Shown here piece by piece: positions 45,001 to 46,808 of a stretch of 46,808 nucleotides of DNA. The notes under the pieces are model-generated. The model had not been told where the DNA came from. It saw only the letters and a list, made by a program, of their open reading frames with translations, and did no database searches. Both the position numbers and the translations under genes were made by a program. Where the stretch lies: positions 13,874 through 60,681 of the forward strand of contig MKRX01000014.1 of assembly GCA_001898035.1 (NCBI GenBank). The letters run 5' to 3'. Numbering within the stretch: the first letter of the stretch is position 1; the number at the start of each line of letters is the position of its first letter. The stretch is from Armatimonadetes bacterium 55-13 (GTDB lineage: Bacteria > Armatimonadota > Fimbriimonadia > Fimbriimonadales > Fimbriimonadaceae).

Positions 45001-45716
45001 AATACACACCTAAGTTCAAGCGAGTGAGCGTAGGCACGGCTTCTGGCTACACCGGAGCTTCCATGTTTGTTGACAATCGATTCGAGGGATTGGATGCCCC
45101 GCGTGTCACCAAGTATTGGGCGAACAACTCGGGTGGAAGCATCGTTGCTGGCGATCATCCACGAGTAAACCGAATGGTCCTCACTTACAACCGCGCCGCG
45201 GCAGGTGCTGGACAGTCGGCACGACCGATGATGAAGACGATGCGGTTAGGCATTCAACTGCCTTACCGAATCTATACCGATGAGACTGGAAACATGTCCT
45301 TCGGAGGAACGCCTACTCTACAGCTAGGTGCGCCGGTAAGCGGGTTCTTCCAAGTCGATCCCGTCAAGGGACGCGTTTACTTCAGTCCAGAAGACGAAGG
45401 AAAGTCTGTTGTTATCGATTTCTATTGGATTGATAGCTCGGACGGTACCGCCCATCGGTACATTAACCCTGTAACGGGCAATCCAGGCTACACGGCGCCG
45501 ATTACATGGATCACGGAGACCGAGGAAGCACCCGTTCCCGTTGAACAAGCGGTCAACGAAGCGAACCTCTTCGCGTTCCCTGACCCGCTGGACGATCCGG
45601 CGTTCCCGCGACCTAACCTCATTTGGATGTTCTGGACCAGCACACGTAGCGGCTCTCCAGACATCTACTTCCAGACGATGGCGCCAAGTTTTGCGCCTAA
45701 GCCTGCTGGGAATTAA
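39015..45716 (+). CDS. Giant secreted protein with golvesin-like and PQQ-propeller domains, 2233 aa
   Basis: The protein starts with a signal peptide (about residues 1-35, ending SSAVAQ). Residues about 163-292 and 357-511 resemble golvesin-type C-terminal domains (YALYVWLPSGG, YVYQITYDG, PGWVRLG; YEVQLYLAPS, PGWYSVGARRFEN, YADSVRFIG). Residues about 533-926 hold PQQ-like propeller blades, each of the form GHIYCLDA, GRVYCIDAT, GHMYALDPA or LNVYALDA. A calcium-loop motif, DSNTDGTLD, is at D1323-D1331. The remaining C-terminal half is beta-rich and unrecognised, ending FWTSTRSGSPDIYFQTMAP. Its ATG overlaps the upstream stop by one base. It is the last gene of the operon, and a strong terminator follows. 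A surface or pilus-associated adhesin is the best guess. Confidence 0.75.
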   Translation: MKNKSVKSMRSKLNLWIGTLTAVSMALAASSAVAQDFRGLKGDNARTGKNATPNLSNPSRGRLTWFRPNATDSRSGTIIRNNTALAPNVASTAGWLASPNDATSAAFWYDQPSYADQTSDENVGAFAIYPGVPGFDGRFPAYRYTTTVSATPLPNNPAIGATQSFTWVMDPTVAPLNEPAGTPKNYALYVWLPSGGTGTGLARLYPQRYFVYQITYDGVKTYTDVVDTYAAGPGWVRLGNGGLTTNRQFAYNGTNPIQITLFNTVPFSANTGALTDNPGTSLVYADAAMAVPQIGEMQATPTITNITGGTRAVAAVNQKSIGERNNETVGISQGVVTSYDYDTGTRRWTFRPAEQAFTFTKDDLSSGVTASAGFVQIPIGLGTAAGRGTTYYRAPLAVGGTDGVIYDTDLGGGNSALEDGLYEVQLYLAPSVIGEDHGNSVKVIVHENGVDQLFYIDMNRGPGWYSVGARRFENTQAMPLRVEISNDTNSAADIGKFSYADSVRFIGAFDSEVISTPTTATVNIRQPGGAVVSQDVVIVACEDGHIYCLDAVGNADGTTNVIWAYPSIEDETNPSWVDPNITAGIDGEVGTGGPATIAEMPTGFGRSSPIVQRVGGNDYVFIAASNGRVYCIDATGRGDYDLAGGKPGTTSRVWSYPSDYPSSRRSGTLGSFTNASLAYAEVGGTPRLYVPTESGHMYALDPAGNAASHTTTVLWDYPGRSNQLPAITTTPAIDFGRIYFGTAEDDNGVGSFYSLDATNGGGAQVFTATAGLPTPLSFVGGPATASAALIGGAAPVDTVFVANQNLNVYALDAANINNVLWRTNELNTTVTGPLTFTPMIVYDRTSVQNLLPVVVVPGDNGQFTALFARSGLTNDSSNIYDGKRAWFYQAADGTVGGTSVGSPVGFPGFMYGGDLSGNLYAWSNTGLLPGQGDPPGAEGIPENDPRGALFRDAQIKSVTAAEYAALRDDPTAVTYNDILGWAGTDVDFEWGETAYFVVYGFPYKEDVDGNATDTPSLVNFQISTDGATTRQFAVVSRQLNSPLVAEKDGYAILAFAIQGSGPNSLPPGNGKVTYTVSPGRTTSSGAQVVIATNPANGLDFRVANPLGIKMSASGVNDGIGVTTVTSDPDALVNGSPDVAATAGNNESLLTSHFGLIGHAQVGSSVVYVYDRSAMTLLRGPDRGLDQVRVYRPELSWLGGAAAVVKPIPTAIFGTLFEDLPDQRPNISLDYPNIRAENVNVTKDPNGKTENPGFSGVSLNAPTLAGGGLIDQDNFQNRVLRPTPFAIDVDIPLHQPANFNVDWTNSAGSLLKVGYSGRMRVFVDSNTDGTLDTIGGRTEAHRDFWLNGAVAVDEAVAIRTPSLDLGSFPAGAGYSPLTPWSGGPFTPWGTATDYPQMFKEFQVSNPGNVNLLNLRIATRVNRGGTLSSWGMYSSSVDEFGWIDTGLELWSDINQPFALTPQVILQKARVGERGDTYLQTNPRYAANPNLDTNGGRFLPSPLSDNPKVAVSVPIGVPVGTYTQIIRVIEDTAAANQALDMSLVNPNITAETFSEPGMQLSLKVRETRLTNNFTKFSAPMTDDPTVLGSDTAAFLHKNLQPAGTRTVNGGLVAAWTSSRAANTATQPTQASGNDQYRIYLAGVNGSGAAPGGLDPKNGLRDLFGFFSPGTQWFQASPSTTNGYPAGGYLYPTTAGETIVPGTEKYGAPSLPVRGFVNPFAAGPLNAGDPTVFNSLDMAFVGEAMKQTSGGRTSESRLFMTRMVVDNTGVPTLDATPYPMPYDPNTQKGKASVVKMDANRSLAMYSALGTGNTNIFWTIFDYNQRNDATTGGFTAPQTLNFGDGFESVGSPALSGRRYTGGEANLAGRPVYDLSFTGKLRGQSKTEVFLTRILADGAGVPQSVVNFPEVAEERLTGNSQRSIFTATGVDWDITQPIVLSIRNIGSTATQTLVSGTPKVDRETGLVVMDTKLGGKAYLDPRLGQVRFTGGLPLATSEILLQYTPKFKRVSVGTASGYTGASMFVDNRFEGLDAPRVTKYWANNSGGSIVAGDHPRVNRMVLTYNRAAAGAGQSARPMMKTMRLGIQLPYRIYTDETGNMSFGGTPTLQLGAPVSGFFQVDPVKGRVYFSPEDEGKSVVIDFYWIDSSDGTAHRYINPVTGNPGYTAPITWITETEEAPVPVEQAVNEANLFAFPDPLDDPAFPRPNLIWMFWTSTRSGSPDIYFQTMAPSFAPKPAGN

Positions 45717-45728
45717 GATTCCGGGGAA

Positions 45729-45766
45729 AAAGAGGGGCTAGAGAAATATTTCTCTAGCCCCTCTTT
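45729..45766 (+). terminator. Terminator at the end of the pilus operon
   Basis: A perfect 18-bp stem (45729-45746 with 45749-45766) with an AT-rich apex begins 12 bp after the stop of the 2233-aa gene. The stem core is AGAGGGGCTAGAGAAA, ending in TTT on the right. Confidence 0.9.
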
Positions 45767-45935
45767 CTGTTTGTACTGCATGCCAGGAAAATCGACGAAA
45801 GTTAAGGAATTTGAACTCGAGTTGATGACCGCAGTTCGCATTAGAACGCCAAGTTCCCGCCTTTTTCTTGTATATCCGAACACTTTAGGGCTTTGGCCCC
45901 GTCTTCTCAGCGTCTCGACTAGGGGCGCTAGCTTG

Positions 45936-45965
45936 TTGACAGGCTCATCCCGGCTTTGATAACAT
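45936..45965 (+). promoter_or_regulatory. Candidate promoter upstream of pilM
   Basis: TTGACAGG (45936) then 16 bp then TAACAT (45960-45965) gives a sigma70-like promoter with an 18-bp spacer; GATAAC at 16 bp is an alternative. The same TTGACAGG-N16-TAAC layout precedes pilB. The region 45767-45999 holds nothing else that I can support. Confidence 0.6.
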
Positions 45966-45999
45966 AGACCGCGACCCTGGGAAGCAGGTAGTTCACCAT

Positions 46000-46808
46000 A
46001 TGGCTAAAAAGCTCACAAGCGTTCTTGGCATCGATATCGGTAGCCAAAAAATTAAAGTTGCCGAAGTTAGGGCGCAGGGGAAGGATGCCGTCGTTTCTGC
46101 ACTCGGAATGATTGACACGCCAAGCGGCGCCGTTGATCACACCGGTGTGTACAACAGCGACGCCGTTGGAACCGCGCTCAAACAAGCAATTACTGAGAGT
46201 GGGGCTTCTGTCTCCTCTGCAGTCGTATCCATTGCTGGGCAAGCGTCTGTGCTTGTGCGGACTCTCGAAGTGCCGAGAATGAACCCAGCCGAGCTCAAGG
46301 AGCACATGCAGTGGGAAATCAACCGAAATATCCCATTTGCAGAAAGCACGGTTGTTAGCGACTTCAAGCCGTTGGCTGATGAAGACCCGAATTCAACGAA
46401 TATGGACGTGGTGATGGCGATTTCACCTCAGTCGGCGATCGATACGATCGTCGATTGCGTCAAGAAGGCGGGCAAGACTGCGGCTGTGATCGACGTAGAA
46501 CCTTTAAGCATTGCGAGATCGATTACACAAAGCTACGGCGACGAGTATCGCGATCAAACGGTTTGCGTGGTTGAGATGGGTCACAAGACCACTTCCATCA
46601 ACATCTACCGGAACGGCAAGTTGCTCATGCCTCGACAGATTCCGATCGGGGGAGAAATGTTCACTAAGGCAATCTCCGACTCGATGCAGATCTCGATCGA
46701 AGAAGCGGAACAAATGAAAGTTGCTTCGGCCGAGATTCCGGAGAACGCTGCGGATACTCTTGCTCCTGCCGATCCATTCGGAACACCCACGCAAGGATTC
46801 CAGCCCTA
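46000..46808 (+). CDS. pilM: Type IV pilus assembly protein PilM (partial)
   Basis: An open frame of 269 codons reaches the window end without a stop. It starts MAKKLTSVLGIDIGSQKIKV, with GIDIGSQKIK as the PilM actin-like ATPase phosphate-1 motif. It continues with SIAGQASVLVRTLEVPRM, EHMQWEINRNIPF (PilM's E..I-P motif), VEMGHKTTSINIYRNGKLLM and QIPIGGEMFTKAI. PilM is a cytoplasmic actin-like protein that binds the N-terminus of PilN and links the alignment complex PilMNOP to the ATPases. AAGCAGGTAG precedes the ATG. It is probably the first gene of a pilMNO(P)Q unit beyond the window. The true C-terminus is missing. Confidence 0.93.
   Translation, partial: MAKKLTSVLGIDIGSQKIKVAEVRAQGKDAVVSALGMIDTPSGAVDHTGVYNSDAVGTALKQAITESGASVSSAVVSIAGQASVLVRTLEVPRMNPAELKEHMQWEINRNIPFAESTVVSDFKPLADEDPNSTNMDVVMAISPQSAIDTIVDCVKKAGKTAAVIDVEPLSIARSITQSYGDEYRDQTVCVVEMGHKTTSINIYRNGKLLMPRQIPIGGEMFTKAISDSMQISIEEAEQMKVASAEIPENAADTLAPADPFGTPTQGFQP

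Overview
The window looks like chromosome of an Armatimonadota bacterium, probably of the Fimbriimonadia class. This is inferred from the pilin-type N-terminus ending in IFPVFARAK, the very large minor-pilin proteins, and GC-rich coding sequence with TTG and GTG starts. No rRNA or marker phylogeny is available here, so the placement is tentative.

Region 1 (1-13 kb) holds housekeeping genes on both strands: an ATP-grasp protein, citrate synthase, a lipoprotein, a CAP-domain protein, a membrane Ser/Thr kinase with TPR-like repeats, an atypical SDR and tRNA-Ser(UGA). Two minus-strand gene strings follow. One runs from an unrecognised protein through a histidine phosphatase and lnt to a DUF4870-like membrane protein. 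The other is hemW followed by a parvulin-type PPIase. A possible structured RNA element lies between the PPIase and the unrecognised gene.

Region 2 (12.9-17.1 kb) is the accessory part. Three paralogous exported proteins of unknown function (one adjacent pair, one single) flank about 1 kb of tandem REP/BIME-like repeats. A decayed copy of the 5' end of one paralog and a possible 50-codon gene lie beside the array. Repeats of the same general class also occur at 1-160 and 12985-13024, and a heptanucleotide array lies at 13074-13115.

Region 3 (17.2-20.3 kb) contains argS, with a highly unusual HIGH motif and an insertion, and divergent htpX.

Region 4 (20.4-46.8 kb) is a type IV pilus locus on the plus strand. 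It runs pilB, pilT, pilC, pilD, a pilin-like protein, three huge minor-pilin-like proteins in pilV-pilW-pilX order, then two giant secreted proteins (1541 and 2233 aa) where pilY1 sits in classical minor-pilin operons. The last five genes overlap or nearly touch, and a strong terminator ends the cluster. A second transcription unit begins with pilM, which the window edge cuts. A shared motif, TTGACAGG-N16-TAAC, precedes both units. The likely product is a pilus machine whose minor-pilin complex carries very large beta-propeller and carbohydrate-binding-like cargo, with calcium-loop motifs in several parts. This is the most interesting system in the window.
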